The position numbers were made by a program, and so were the translations under genes. The notes beneath the pieces were generated by a model. That model saw only the letters and a list, made by a program, of their open reading frames with translations, was not told the origin of the DNA and made no database searches. This document shows positions 22,898 through 34,784 of a stretch of 64,000 bases of DNA, in pieces. The stretch covers positions 32,499,454 through 32,563,453 of the forward strand of contig CM041292.1 of NCBI GenBank assembly GCA_023052935.1, read 5' to 3'. This DNA is from Piezodorus guildinii (lineage: Eukaryota; Arthropoda; Insecta; Hemiptera; Pentatomidae). The number at the start of each line of letters is the position of its first letter. The stretch's first letter is position 1.

Positions 22898-23682
22898 AAA
22901 GGGCCTAGCCGGATAAGCATGTGAAATCTGCCCCCGCGTGTATTACAACCAAATTTATACCATTGAGTCACACCTATGAGAAACAACCTTAAGCAAATTT
23001 TTAGCCCCTTAATCCTAGCGGGAGGGAAGTTATGGAGGGGGGAAGAAAAAACAAAAAAAATTGTTTTCTCCTGAACAGCTCAACTAATTTTCACGAAAAA
23101 AAATATATGTTATGGATTTTACAAATAGGTTTCAAAAAATATTATTTTAAATTTTTTCCACGAAAATGCTGCTCAAAAAATTTTTTTTGAATTTTTCAAA
23201 AAAATATTTTCTGCTTATGATGGTTTGGTACACCTCCAATTTTTTGCTACTTTACTTCATTGGAGGGTCCTCCATAACATATATTTTTTTCAATTTTATC
23301 GCAAGTGTACCCCATAGTGGAAAATAAAAAAAACAATTTTTTCTCCTGAACGGATCAACCGAATTTCATGAAAAAATACATGTTAATGGTTTTTTAAAAG
23401 AGTTTCAAAAAACATTTTTTTTTAATTTTTATTTTGAAAACGTAAGTCAAAATTTTTATGTTTTATTTTAAATTTTTTTTCTCGTGAAAATCAGTTGAGC
23501 TGTTCACGAGAAAACAATTTTTTTTTTCTTTTTTCTTCCCCCCTCCATAAATTCCCTCCCGCTAGGATTAAGGGGCTAAAAATTTTCTTAAGGTTGTTTC
23601 TCATAGGTGTGACTCAATGGTATAAATTTGGTTGTAAAACACGCGGGGGCAGATTTCACATGCTTATCCGGCTAGGCCCTTT
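22898..23682. mobile_element. Foldback element with about 206-bp terminal inverted repeats
   Basis: The left arm starts AAAGGGCCTAGCCGGATAAG and the right arm ends with its inverse CTTATCCGGCTAGGCCCTTT. The arms (about 22898-23103 and 23477-23682) match almost completely, including a GC-rich CCCCCGCG segment and CCTTAATCCTAGCGGGAGGG. The centre holds two diverged direct repeats of about 100 bp beginning TTCTCCTGAACRGMTCAAC (about 23065 and 23340). No transposase is present and no clear TSD is seen. I do not recognise the superfamily. ORFs through the arms are artefacts. Confidence 0.9.
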
Positions 23683-23683
23683 G

Positions 23684-24290
23684 TTTAAATATATTTTTAT
23701 GGAAATTTACAACTGTAAAAAACTAAAAGTAAATATGCTGAAATGATAAAACACATGAAGTAAACATCAAAAGAAACTACCTATTGGCAGCACTCTTTAA
23801 TAGTGAGTCTAAACAAAAGGGTCTCAAGGCATCTTCTTTTTCTCCGAGGATTATCAGGAATTGAAGAGGGAGCAAGGATCATTGTGGATGATTTTATTCG
23901 TGACAAGGTAAGGAGCGCTAAGGATTTTGCGAAGGATTTTGTAAGGAATGGATACGGGAAGAGTTTGGTGGTTTAGTAGAGCCTCAAAGATCAACTCCGT
24001 AGGTCCAGATAGGTGTTATGATGGTCATGTAAATGAGTCTTTTGTAGTTCAGAGGAAGGTTTTACTGTTTGTCTAGTAAGTGTTGAGGTAGCCTAAAATG
24101 TTGAGCAGTTTCTTGTCTTTTCAGTCTTCTATGCGGATTTAAGTCGTTTGCCAAGGAGGAGTCTTAAATAGCAGATCTGTTCAACCGGGATATCATTAAA
24201 TGATACTGCAGGGCAGGGTTTCATAGGTTTTCGACGAAGGGTAAAGGTAATTGTTTGGGATTTATTGGAATTTAAAAAATTAAGATACAA
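23684..24290 (-). mobile_element. 5'-truncated Jockey-clade retrotransposon, abutting the foldback element
   Basis: Minus-strand fragment starting right after the foldback element with the family 3' UTR (GGAAATTTACAACTGTA). It runs through decayed C-terminal RT sequence (AGGATTTTGCGAAGGATTTT; CCTCAAAGATCAACTCCGTA) and then thumb sequence including TTTCTTGTCTTTTCAG and CGACGAAGGGTAAAGG, the region coding TFTLRR in the intact element. Frames are disrupted. Confidence 0.75.
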
Positions 24291-24329
24291 ATTGAATTTA
24301 AAGTAAGAAGTCTAAATAGTCAAACTTTC

Positions 24330-24545
24330 AAAGGCACCGTAGATTGATTATGTATAATTATAAATAGTTGATCTTTGGAAGAGGATTAGATCTGGGATGT
24401 ACGAGTAGACATGAGTAAAGAATCCCAGAATTCAGCTGCGCGAATTACGAAGGATCTGTTTATTGGAACAAAGTCTGTGGGAGGGAATGAACACGTTCGA
24501 GGGCTGGAATCTTGTATCCTTGTGAAAAGAGGAATGTGGGTTGTT
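24330..24545 (-). pseudogene. CR1-like non-LTR C-terminal fragment
   Basis: The minus strand encodes an S-FPPTDFVPINRSFVIRAA block followed by EFWDSL, the R-SF-x-RAA-x-LWNSLP ending of non-LTR reverse transcriptases. There is no RT core. It is close in type to the pieces at 4975 and 15508. Confidence 0.5.
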
Positions 24546-24559
24546 CTACAGGTTACATG

Positions 24560-24815
24560 TTGGGGTTCCCTAGATGATTGTAAATATTGTACGTACGTAT
24601 GAATGTGTCATGTTTCGTTTATTTATTTGTTGACTTCATTTATTTGTATTTATTTTATCTACGAATTTTGTTACTGTATACGTTCATTTAGTTTGGTTTC
24701 ATTTCATATTTTTCCTTTTTGTTTATATTGTATGAATGTGATCCTTTAGCGATATTATTATTGTCCATTGTGACAAATTGTAATAGATACGAATAAAAGA
24801 ATAATAAAAAAAAAG
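24560..24815 (+). repeat. Retroelement 3' UTR with poly(A), plus strand
   Basis: It ends GACAAATTGTAATAGATAC, then AATAAAAGAATAATAAAAAAAAA. This matches the 3' end of the plus-strand element at 56177-56780 (ACAAATTGTAATAAATTTC then poly(A)). Confidence 0.65.
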
Positions 24816-24819
24816 AAAG

Positions 24820-24945
24820 TAATAGTGATATGAGACCACATTCACACAATATATACATAAAGCAATAATAGAGTCAAATTGTATAAAATATATATACAAA
24901 AAAAAAAACCTATAATTGAGATGAATTGCTACTTCTTCAGCAGTA
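24820..24945 (-). repeat. Jockey-family 3' UTR fragment, opposite orientation
   Basis: In reverse complement it carries the GAATGTGGTCTCATATCACT word of the family 3' UTR. It sits tail to tail with the plus-strand UTR at 24560-24815. Confidence 0.6.
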
Positions 24946-25079
24946 TTTTTCTAGGATGTTTTAATTGTGAATAAATTATGATTTCAGACCCTATCTAAGA
25001 TGCAGTCATGTAAACACAGATTATTGATTTGGATTATTCTTTTTTTTAATAAAAACTATTTTAGAAGATTTTTTTGGAC

Positions 25080-25455
25080 AATAGTCAGGAAATTCAATAA
25101 CTTCCTGGCTTGCCACAATCCCGTTATAGATGCTAACAGAACAAACTAACAGTGAGGACTTCCCACAATTCCTTGGCTGGTTTTATTCCCGTAATTCGGC
25201 GTTCCCACGAGACAATATGACTGATTACGGTAGGCTGTCGCTCTAGGAGCCGGGAAATCGTTTCAAGCAGCCCGGTCCTCGTACCGTTCCTCTGACCGGG
25301 TTATCCAAACACCATGGTGTCCTATCACCCATAAACCCTGAGAAATAGATTTCTTTCGTTCCCCAATTTAAAGCATTGTAAATTTTCATCTTGTTTTGTG
25401 GCAAGACCCGGATAACACCGAAAGTATAAAGATGGTGGTCACTAAGTTTCAAATA
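25080..25455. other. GC-richer unassigned block
   Basis: Mixed composition with a 69-codon minus-strand frame (25243-25452) I do not recognise. It may be a repeat or an old exon; nothing decides. Confidence 0.3.
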
Positions 25456-25530
25456 TTAACTTTATTATAGTTAATACTAATTTATATTCTATTTGGTTAA
25501 TTCAACGAATAAATTGAACCAAAAAAAAAA

Positions 25531-26364
25531 TCATATGCGGTCAATACACGACTTTCACTAACCTCGACTGTTAGAATCAATTTGAAAACCATTAAAAATA
25601 TTTTAATGAAACCTGTATTAAATTGTACATCAGTAATAAGTTTATTTCCTACTCGTCACTTTATATTATCTTTTACAACTTTGTGTATTAGATAATATTT
25701 TTCTAAAATCTTTTTCTTTCCAACGGTATAATATACGTCTATTTTACAGTTTTTATGATAAATAAAAAACAAAAATTATTTTTAAAAAAAGTTTTGCTCT
25801 TTTATCCTTTATTTGGTCATCACATTGTTCCAACTTGTATATTTAGCCGTCCTTCATCAATATCATTATAATAATATGGTTAATTAATCTTTTGGAATGT
25901 ATATAATTAAAGGTAGTTTAGAGGAAGAAAATGTGAAATATCGGCTTTTAAGCCCTGTCAGACTATTTCAATCCGAATAAAACCTACACGATATTGAAGC
26001 TTATTAAATTTTACTTCAATAAACGAGTTTAATCAAAATCGTTATAGCCGTTTTTTTAGAAAACCGTAAAAAGGTGATTAATGCATGGTATAAAGTGGCT
26101 CTTCTGATAAGATCATTTTGAGGAATAAGTTGCTTTCACATCTCGGGCTTATGGTTGTTTTAAATATGAAATTTCAGTTTCGTACGATACAATTTCATTT
26201 TACGTTAGATTTACCCCCCACACACAGACCTTTATTCCAGACTTGGTAATTTGGACTCAAGGGACCTTAAAACGTGAATTTCAGTCGAAAACTGGAATTC
26301 GAAAATCTTAACGATTGCAATACAATCTCTTACTATACATCCTATATATAGGTAAGTGAAAGTA
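25531..26364 (+). mobile_element. Full-length A|TC (Helentron-like) element, second copy
   Basis: It starts TCATATGCGGTCAATACACG after an A and ends ATAGGTAAGTGAAAGTAA. It aligns with 12482-13374 along its whole length, for example GCCCTGTCAGACTATTTCAA, GGACTCAAGGGACC versus GGACTCAGGGACC, and AAAACTGGAATTCG. The small hairpin before the 3' tip (ACTATA ... TATAGGT) is kept. Non-coding. Confidence 0.7.
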
Positions 26365-26551
26365 ATATTAACAGAAATATGCATTATCTTGGTTTTATAA
26401 GGGCTCTGGGATAATTTTTTTAAAGTATTACTGTCAGTAAAATCAGCTCAGGGCATATCTCCAATCACGAACATTTGTAAGTTTCAATTTTGTTTTGGCA
26501 CCAGACGGGAAAAATAAACATTTTTTATTTACGATATATTATTCCTACTCA

Positions 26552-26851
26552 AAAGGGGAGCCCGTAGCTGAGTGGCTAGCGCGCTAGTCTCTCAAGCTAC
26601 AGGTTCTGAGTTCGAATTCCAGTCCCGGCGGGGCTTTTATAAGGATGTATAAAATGGGGATTCACGCACAAACTCTCCCCCGGGTATGTGAGACCCGTCA
26701 TCCAAAGGATGGTCACTCACAAAATTAGTCATAGGGAGTGATGACCCTACACTAAAAATAGCATCATGAAACGTGAGTATAAACTCGAAGAAGTTTACAC
26801 CGCGAGGCCCAGGGCCTACACGGCCTGTCGCGCCACTGAAAAAAAAAAAAA
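26552..26851 (+). mobile_element. Full-length tRNA-derived SINE with 11-bp TSD
   Basis: The head is tRNA-like, with A box GTAGCTGAGTGGCTAGCGCG and B box region GGTTCTGAGTTCGAATTCC. The body contains CGGGTATGTGAGACCCGTCA, and the tail is poly(A) at 26839-26851. An exact direct repeat ATTCCTACTCA at 26541-26551 and 26852-26862 is the TSD. Length is 300 bp. Transcription by RNA polymerase III from the internal boxes is expected for the class. Other family members are at 13588-13815 and 28417-28696. Confidence 0.92.
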
Positions 26852-26897
26852 ATTCCTACTCATAGCTTATAATTGATAACGTTGCATTATTTAGTGT

Positions 26898-27020
26898 ATA
26901 ACGTATGGAACTGCATTAAAAGTTAGCAATGCAGTTCCATACGTTATGTTTGTGTATTTATTTTGTAAATAAAGTTGGAGGATAAGAAAAAAAAAAAAAA
27001 AAAAAAAAACTGCATTAAAA
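26898..27020 (+). repeat. Poly(A)-tailed micro-insertion forming a 20-bp perfect hairpin
   Basis: ATAACGTATGGAACTGCATT (26898-26917) and its exact inverse (26928-26947) flank a 10-nt loop. An 87-bp insert (26922-27008) has AATAAA about 15 nt before a run of about 24 A. It is bounded by exact repeats ACTGCATTAAAA at 26910-26921 and 27009-27020, which look like a TSD. Confidence 0.75.
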
Positions 27021-27349
27021 AAAAAAAAACCCTCAATGAACTAATGCACGCAGAAGGCTGAAAAGAAGTTTGATGAGAAACATTCTAACATAAATGCCAA
27101 TCAGGAAACATGCTTGGAAGAGGTGCCACGAGTCATCCTCTCTCCGTCGTGCCTACCACGCCACAATATATTTTTTATATGTCTCAGTGGTATGAGATCA
27201 GGTTAGCCTTTTCGCTCTCTGTACGTGTTGTTATTGCTTTCGTGCGTATAACATAATATCCCATGGCTGTGATGTGAAAAAAAACTTTGATGATATAAAC
27301 TTACGTAACTAACTCCACTAAACACAAAGCATCATCATTAACCTTTTAA

Positions 27350-27670
27350 TTGATGACGATAGAGCCTAAGCGCCCGTTGCACAAGCCGTAATGAAGAGGG
27401 AAAGACCTCCGCTTTAGAGACGCCATGATATATGTGACCATGACGGGGTCATGGCTCGCCTTAGAGAGCAGCCCATATAAGGCCCGATACCTGGGTCACG
27501 AAGGCACTCCATGACCTCCGAAGTCCGCTCTCCTATGACAAGTTCACCTCATGACGGTTGGGGTCAGACCTACGGGATGTGGGATGTGGGAGCTGTCCGG
27601 CCAGCGGGTTCTCGGGGTCTGCACATCCCTTATATGGGGAGCGATCTGTTAGGAAAACGGACGTAGCGGA
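27350..27670. other. GC-rich unassigned block
   Basis: One of the most GC-rich stretches in the window. It contains a palindrome CCATGACGGGGTCATGG (about 27438) and a short tandem GGGATGTGGGATGTGGGA (about 27575). A 69-codon plus-strand ORF starts inside it and is not recognised. It may be an old repeat or SINE-like sequence. Confidence 0.35.
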
Positions 27671-27919
27671 AATAGTCTGTCGAAGGAAAATTATTAATCT
27701 TCACTGCACGAACTTTCCTCACTATAAAAAGGAAATTACCTATCATAAACGTTCTAATAAGCAATAGCCCATCATTCATTATATCTAAATATACAAATAA
27801 TAATAGGAGAAAATGTTTTCAAAACGCACCCTATCCATTTTAAGAAATTTTACAATAAAAGCGACAAACTATCATTTATTTATTTTTTTTATTACTTCAA
27901 TAATTCTCCTTTGTACTTC

Positions 27920-27929
27920 ACACACACAC

Positions 27930-28004
<75 letters not shown>

Positions 28005-28018
28005 ATATATATATATAC
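27920..28018. repeat. (CA)n(TA)n microsatellite
   Basis: Short CA run followed by about 70 bp of TA repeats. Confidence 0.95.
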
Positions 28019-28416
28019 CAAATCGTGATACCAAATCATAACAGCCTCTTAAGTAATCATATAATAATATAAACTTAGAATATAATCACATTAATAAATT
28101 AAATAGAAAATAAACATAAAAACTTCCTCAATTTGAAAAAAAAAAAAAAAAAAAACACAACAAATATATCTTACAGTAATTTATGTTTAGTTCGTTTGTT
28201 TACATACTACTACGTATACTATTTTCACTAGTTTCCAATATTTCTTATAAAAAAAATATTAATTAAACTTTTAAAAAATAATTGTTTACTAATCTTTTTT
28301 TATGTAATCCTTAATGGTATGTACTCCCAATTTTGAATACATAGCTTTGATTATATTAAAGTATGGATAATTTCCACTGATTCTTATTAATTTATTTTGG
28401 GGCGTTTGTATTTTTT
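28019..28416. other. No feature recognised
   Basis: AT-rich with a poly(A) run at about 28137-28155. Confidence 0.4.
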
Positions 28417-28696
28417 TATTCAATGGTGCGACGTGCCGTGCAGGCTCTTGGCCTCGCGGTGTAATGTCCTGGGAGATCACACTCAACGTTTCTCGATGCA
28501 TTTTGTAGTGTAGGGTGATCACTCCCTACACTTAATTTTGTGAGTGGCCACCATTTGGCTGACGGGTCTCACAAACTCTTGGGGAGAGGCTGTGAGTGAA
28601 TCCTCATTAATTAAATGCTTGAGAAAAAGTCCCTCAGGGACTGAGATTAGAACTCACAACCTTTAGCATTAGAGACTAGCGCGCTAGCCCCTCCTC
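28417..28696 (-). mobile_element. tRNA-derived SINE, minus strand
   Basis: Reverse complement of the 26552-26851 SINE. Shared blocks include GCTGACGGGTCTCACAAACT (inverse of the body), the inverted B box GATTAGAACTCACAACC and the A-box region GACTAGCGCGCTAGCCCCTC. It is diverged and the TSD is unclear. Confidence 0.8.
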
Positions 28697-29526
28697 TGTA
28701 AGAACATTAGCTTACACAAATAATTCATTTATAAGTATTATAATTAAAAATGTTTTCATTTTCCAAATTATTGATGTACATAGTCGTCATTGGAGAAGCT
28801 TTCTTCTTTATTTTTTGTTTGTTTCTTTTATCCTAATTGGTTCATATTTACATAATAAATGCCGCTCTACTTTATCGGAACACGATTCCTCATTTTGTTT
28901 ATAGTTAGTTAGTTATTCTATTGTGTACTTTCACTTCTATTTCCATTTATCTAGCTAATTCAAGGCAAATACCAATTGCCTTCGATACTAAACTATCTGA
29001 TATTTCACGTTGTTGGAATAATAGATTACTTCGGAAAAGTTGAGATGAGAGAGAAGACAACTTTTTTTTATTCTGCTACCTTCTTTTGTTGAAATCTTAT
29101 TATAATTCAGACGTTGATTTTCAAAAGGTACTAAGGAATATTCTTTACAAAATCGATATTTTGACCTATTTTCATTCTGTTGCTTTAGTTTTACTAAAAT
29201 CTGTCTTTCGCTTTTATCTAAATAACAAAATAAATTGTTAAAAATCCACATTAAATTCCATTTAAAAACGTACTAAAAACATCTACCAAAAATTTACATT
29301 ATACTTTGAAAAAAGATAATTTTTTCTTTCAGTTTCTTCCAAACGATATTATATTTCCTATTAGATAGCAGAAGCATCTAACTTCTGTAATATATTACCG
29401 TTAACTTATTGTTTACATCATTATGTGACTTTTCTTTGGTTCATTTAGCACGGCTTGAATAACCTTTATGATTTTGCTCAATGGCTTTAACGTAACCCCC
29501 AGTTTTTAGGTTGTTTTAAACAACAT
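28697..29526. other. No gene recognised
   Basis: AT-rich. An 87-codon minus-strand ORF (28988-29251) has low-complexity K/N/Y-rich composition and no recognisable domain, and I do not call it. Confidence 0.4.
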
Positions 29527-29740
29527 TTTTTTTTTTTTTTTTACTCAAAATTGTATTCACACCTGTAAAAAATTACTTACTATAAGCAAATGTGCTGAAA
29601 TAAGAAAACATGGCGTGGGCAGGCGTCCAGCACCCAGTGGTGCACCCTCCCGACATTGAGCAGGGCAATATTTTCAGGTCAGGAAGTCCCTCATCCAACT
29701 CCTTTTGAGCCTACGCCGGGTTATGTCTGGTTTACAACTT
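29527..29740 (-). mobile_element. Short Jockey-family 3' end
   Basis: Poly(T) at 29527-29542, then a 3' UTR related to the subfamily (TTGTATTCACACCTGTAAAA; AAGCAAATGTGCTGAAATAA; CAGTGGTGCACCCTCC). Only the UTR and a short C-terminal trace remain. Confidence 0.6.
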
Positions 29741-30618
29741 AGTTCCGTCCCTTCCTAAATTCAATTAAACATTCTTTGCATATCTTGTTGGAGCCCTATA
29801 AAATTTTCATTAGCTCATATTTATATAGAATAATGGAATTTGGTTTAGTGAACAGTTTAGAATTAACATTCCTTAATCGTGCTAAATATGTAAAGGAAAA
29901 TTGTGCCTGCTCTTTTAAAATATCAATAAAAAAAAATTAGAAAAAGATGAAAAGACTAAAATAGAAGCTTCAAAGCTATTTCTTTAACAGTTTACATAGT
30001 TAATTATTGTTTTCTGATGCTTTATAATATAAATACATTTGTTAAATTAACAAAATTATTAAATAAGTTGTAAAAAACAAAGTTTATAATAAATAATTCT
30101 CTGTATTGTGTTATAAATTAATAAAATGTGTTATAAATATTTGCTTTGTTTTTTACGAGGAATAGAAAACCCAACGTGAATGTAACAAATAAGGAAAGAC
30201 GTTTTTCTGAAACGCACATTATTTAATAATTGGTATAATAAATACGATAGTTATGAGTAATGTTGTAATGGGGAAGGTTATAATGATTGTTACCAGCACA
30301 GCGAATATCGCTGGTTATATTTTCCATAAAGTATTATATCCCTTTTAATGTTTTCTAAAGATTTTCGTATCCATGTTTCTTTCTAAAACGTACTATAAAA
30401 CTATATATTATATTGTTAACAATTCGTGTACAAAGTTCTATGTTTCGGATGAAATAGTTATCAACACAGTAAAAAATCAACTTAAGATATAAATGAAAAT
30501 ATAATCATGTAAAGTAGTCCATGATAGATAAATGACAGGTTTTTACTTTTTCTCTAAAATTTTCCTTAGTGGATATAGTACGATTGAAAATCAACACCTC
30601 AAATTTAATTATTATTTG
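29741..30618. other. No feature recognised
   Basis: AT-rich sequence with nothing supportable. Confidence 0.4.
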
Positions 30619-30720
30619 TGTTAGACACGGCTTTTGATAGAGTTTGGAATCCCTGACTTGTTCACGCGCATCTTCAGTGCCTCCTATTAAATCGTTCCTA
30701 CGTAACTAGATATATTGAAC
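30619..30720 (+). pseudogene. Short Jockey-like RT fragment
   Basis: The plus strand encodes a D-TAFDRVWNP block followed, after a stop, by a diverged LNRSYVTRY segment. This corresponds to the D-x-AFDRVWHP ... LSNRSF region just before the RT catalytic core in the full element. Only about 100 bp are recognisable. Confidence 0.5.
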
Positions 30721-32199
30721 CTTTACAGTAAATTATAATCTTTCCGATTCGTCTGTATTTTTTTCAGTCATTTTATCCATACTACCTCAATTCTTACATC
30801 GCGTTAGTCCTAATGTATTACCTTTTAAATGAATGTATTTTATTTTATTTTTTATAACGAAAAAATGTGGAGAGGAAGGTGTGAAAACCTGTTTCTCAAC
30901 AATGCTAAGAATGGGACATAACAACACATTATAGCTTCTTATTTTAAATGTTTGTTTTTTTTTTAATCGAAACATAAGTCCTGTAAAACTTAAGAGAACA
31001 GTTAGCTTAAGTAAAATTTATTTATTAAGCACTTATAATTTTAAAACAAAAAAATGCAATTAAATCCTCAAATGGCCTCTAACTGGATGTGGTATTATTA
31101 CAGGTCAAGACAATAAAGCTGCCAACAGTGCTTTATAACGGTATTTGAAACAGAGAATGTTGAGCATCTGAAACATTGGCATGCCTTACTGGTTAGGTCA
31201 TGAAACTTATTTAAACTAAGCTATTGTCTACATTCATCTCCCATATGCTTATTACGTAGTTATTTATATTTATTTTGAAGCCTAGAGACTGATGCGATTA
31301 TTGAAAATTCGTATATTTCTGTAATGTTTTAAAAATAAGTTTGAATTTATTCCTGACTAAAACAAACAATAGATCATCTATATTGCTTTTCCTAGTCAGG
31401 GAGACATTAAATTAACGGACTTATTAATGAAGTACAAATGGTATAAAAAGGAAGATCTAAGAAAGAAACATGCATCGGTTGCTTTTATCATCCAAACCAA
31501 TTAAGCTCCTAAACAATAGGTCTTAGTGGCATAATTTTATTTTGTTTTGCATTGAAGCAACTTAAAGTACGTGTCCAACTCCAGAATTATCGATTTTTTG
31601 TCATTCGTCAGGTATATAGATCATTTTACTTTCAATATTTGGATTCTACTTATCTTTAAACATAATAAAATGAAACCATCGATCCAGAAAAACATAAGAG
31701 AGGAAGTCTTATTAGCAAGACTAAGAACATGACACGACTAACCCTTCAACATTTACTGACTGGAACAAGACCGTACTGTGCTCAGTTTAACGCACTTATC
31801 ACCATAAAACACTTTTTTTTTGTCTTGGTCAGTTGAAACGAGTCAAACTAAAATTACTTTATTTATTTGTGCTTATCAACCACTTTTTTCGTTTTATATC
31901 AAAGTGAAGGAGATATAAAATTAGAAATTAATTAACACTTGGAAGATAAACGTTTGTTTGTTAATCAATTTATTTAATAATGCATAATAGTAGAATCAGA
32001 TGAAAATTATAAACCTATATTAAATCTGGTTTTGAAACGTTTGAAAACCAAAACAGTTAACGGACTTTATATGCCTAGGTGTTTTGAGTGTGGTTAATTG
32101 TAAAATAATGGATTATTGTGAGCTCAGATTATTTGAAACAACAAATTATGTTGTTTTGTTTTTTTATGCGTGGCCTCCGTAACAGTTCCCTTCTTTCAC
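30721..32199. other. No gene recognised
   Basis: AT-rich, without supportable features. Confidence 0.4.
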
Positions 32200-32380
32200 A
32201 TGGATCCCTGTATGTACTTGAAGATATGATGCACGCACATACTTTAGTTTTTATATTTCTATATAAAACTCTATTCATTCTTTAACCCACTATTCTTGCT
32301 TCTTTTCGGTTCCTGATAATCCTGCAAGGCGTTTGAACAGAAAATGGATTTAGATTACACATAGAAGTGCTGCCAATATA
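32200..32380 (+). pseudogene. Jockey-clade RT C-terminal tip
   Basis: The plus strand reads NSIHSLTHYSC, then VPDNPARRLNRKWI, matching the F-x-L-HPNPL ... NP-RRLKR-W-RDLL end of ORF2 in this family, followed by GTGCTGCCAAT as in the other copies. Confidence 0.55.
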
Positions 32381-34240
32381 TAATGTATCTACATGTGTAT
32401 TATGGTATTTTATAAATTTCCCTCACATTTTTTAAGAAGTATATATTTTAACAGTTTTAAATTTGAAGAATTATATGGTAGTTTCTCAGTTCAAAGTAGA
32501 TTAAATTGCTGTCAGCAAAACATTCAAGTGTTATATTGCATGAGTAATCAGGAATAAAGGATGTGATTATAAATTTTGGTTTATTATTTTCAATAATAAA
32601 TCTTTATAATCGCAAAAAAAAGAAAAAATGACCCGCTCCTTCTCCCTCAAAATTTGAGGTCTCACGTTTCAACATACGTAGGACCCCAATAACGACTAAA
32701 AAATCTTTTGTCCGACTAAATAAATACCAATGAATAAATTCTGCTGTTTGTGCTATCATATTCATTTGATAGGGCACCATACTTCCTACAAGACGAAACA
32801 ATAATGATTGGTGTAATAATATAATAATAAGTGTGTTCGGAAATAACCTTTTAAAATTAGCAGTGGTGAAAGACCATTTCCTTTTAATTACTTATTGCCT
32901 TTCATATTATTTAATTTCATATAAACAGTTATACCCTAATAAATTTATTTGGAAATAATAAACAATTTTGTAATAATTTAATAATTTATCCGTTACTTTT
33001 TGGGCGTATTGGGGGTCTCAACATGCATATGCTGTTTACAGAAAAAATGTATTCTTGGGGATCAATAAGCTACACTTAAGGAACGAAAAAGTTGGAGGAA
33101 AAAAGACTACGAAGGAAACACCGCTGACGTCTTAGCAATTTGCACTCTCTTGATAAGAATGGAAAAGAAGAATCGAAAAAAAAAAGAAAGAAAAGAAAAA
33201 AAATTCAACCTTGGACCGAAGAATGGGTGCAATAAAAGACGACAATAAAACTAACAGAGGCACAATGAAGATGTACTCCACTCCTAAAAATCGTCTTCAG
33301 TGTCTTGAATTATTTATAAGCCGATGCCATCCGGCAAATTTTGAGAATTAAGTCTAAGGTCAAGATTTTCCCAGGCCTCATCGGTACAATGATAGAAAAT
33401 AGTTAAAAATAAATTATATAAACTTAAGTTATGTCATTATAATAGATAAAAAAATATATGATTTTAAGGATGCAAGTAAAACGGATGTATTCACGATAAT
33501 TCGATTGTTAAATGTTAACAATAATAATTTAAACAAAAAGCGATATTTACTTTTCCAAATTTTTCTTTATCTAAAAACTTCACATTCAACAATAATATCT
33601 AACATTAATTTCCATTTCTATACTCTGTTGATGCTTCAAGGCTTAACGATTATTCGCTTGCTGGAAATACACGTTTTGAGAAAGTATATTTTCATCATAA
33701 TTTAAAAAGCTTTCCAATTCATGAATCCGATCACCTTTTTATATGGGCATCGATTTATAATTTTTTTTTACTATCGAAAATATGTGTTATTTGAATATTA
33801 CTCAAAACTAATGAAAGAACCTTAATATTTTTAAACTATGATATTAACGCACATTTCAACGTGTTTAGAAACCCAGGAAATTCAGCTGTTTTTATTACTT
33901 AATCCACATATGTTTCCTAACATATTACGGTTTTTATTGTATGTTTCATTAACAATAAAAATTATCTGAATACAGTATTCTTTCAAAGTTTTTAGGATAC
34001 ACATAAATTATCAACAGTCGAGAACTTAGTTACCAATACTGATTTGTTTTAATATAACAATACTGAATGATATGATTTGTTTTTTCCTATGATGAGATGT
34101 GATATGATGAATCCTGTAATACATAAATAGTTTATGTGAATAGTTGGTTTAATTAAATACTTAAACATTTCTTTTAATTTTATAACGGGCCAAACAATGT
34201 TTGACAAAAAACGGAAAAAAAAACAACAATACTTGTCTTA

Positions 34241-34242
<2 letters not shown>
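32381..34242. other. No gene recognised
   Basis: AT-rich. A patch at about 33000-33370 is less AT-rich, with purine-rich AAAGAAAG runs and broken frames; it is unassigned. Confidence 0.35.

Positions 34243-34245
<3 letters not shown>

Positions 34246-34321
<76 letters not shown>
34246..34321. repeat. (TA)n microsatellite
   Basis: Uninterrupted TA repeat about 180 bp before the full-length Jockey element. Confidence 0.97.
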
Positions 34322-34324
<3 letters not shown>

Positions 34325-34502
34325 GAGATAAAACGTATATCGTATTTATTTATTTTTTAAAGATTTTTAATTGCTTTGAGGTTTCAGAGAAACTCCAGGG
34401 TCACACGAGTAACCTTTATACTGACGTCAACAAGATCAGTTGCAAGGTTTATATGATATTTTAAATATTCCTAAGGCTTCAACGTGAATATAACGTGGTT
34501 TC

Positions 34503-34513
34503 AATACAAAATT
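34503..34513. repeat. Target-site duplication, left copy
   Basis: AATACAAAATT, identical to 39136-39146. It lies directly outside the poly(A) tail (poly(T) on the plus strand) of the Jockey element. Confidence 0.9.
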
Positions 34514-34784
34514 TTTTTTTTTTTTTTTTTAGAAACAATTCTTTATTGAACAATATTACAATCTGTCCAATTTAGGACATTTTTAATAGGGATAAAGTAC
34601 AACATTCGTACTGCATTCACACGATATATAAAAAAAAAATTTATATAATAATAATACAATATAAATAAATACAAAACAAAATCAATAAAAATATATACAA
34701 AAGTCACTCATACCTATATACAATTCACAAGCATACAGCACGTGAGTGGAGAATCTAGCCAATGCTAGAACTCCAATATACATT

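Noticed and set aside
23495..23746. 83-codon plus-strand ORF
   Set aside because: It runs through the right arm of the foldback element into a Jockey UTR; there is no domain.
26560..26640. Functional tRNA gene
   Set aside because: The A and B boxes are present, but the cloverleaf does not close and the unit has a 300-bp body, poly(A) and TSD, so it is a SINE.
33001..33370. Possible Harbinger-type transposase trace
   Set aside because: A W-x-E-E-W-like block in a purine-rich stretch was too weak and frame-broken to support.
34201..34464. ORF with a long Tyr-Ile repeat
   Set aside because: It is a translation of the (TA)n microsatellite; similar ORFs at 27813, 41976, 42043 and 21104 were rejected for the same reason.
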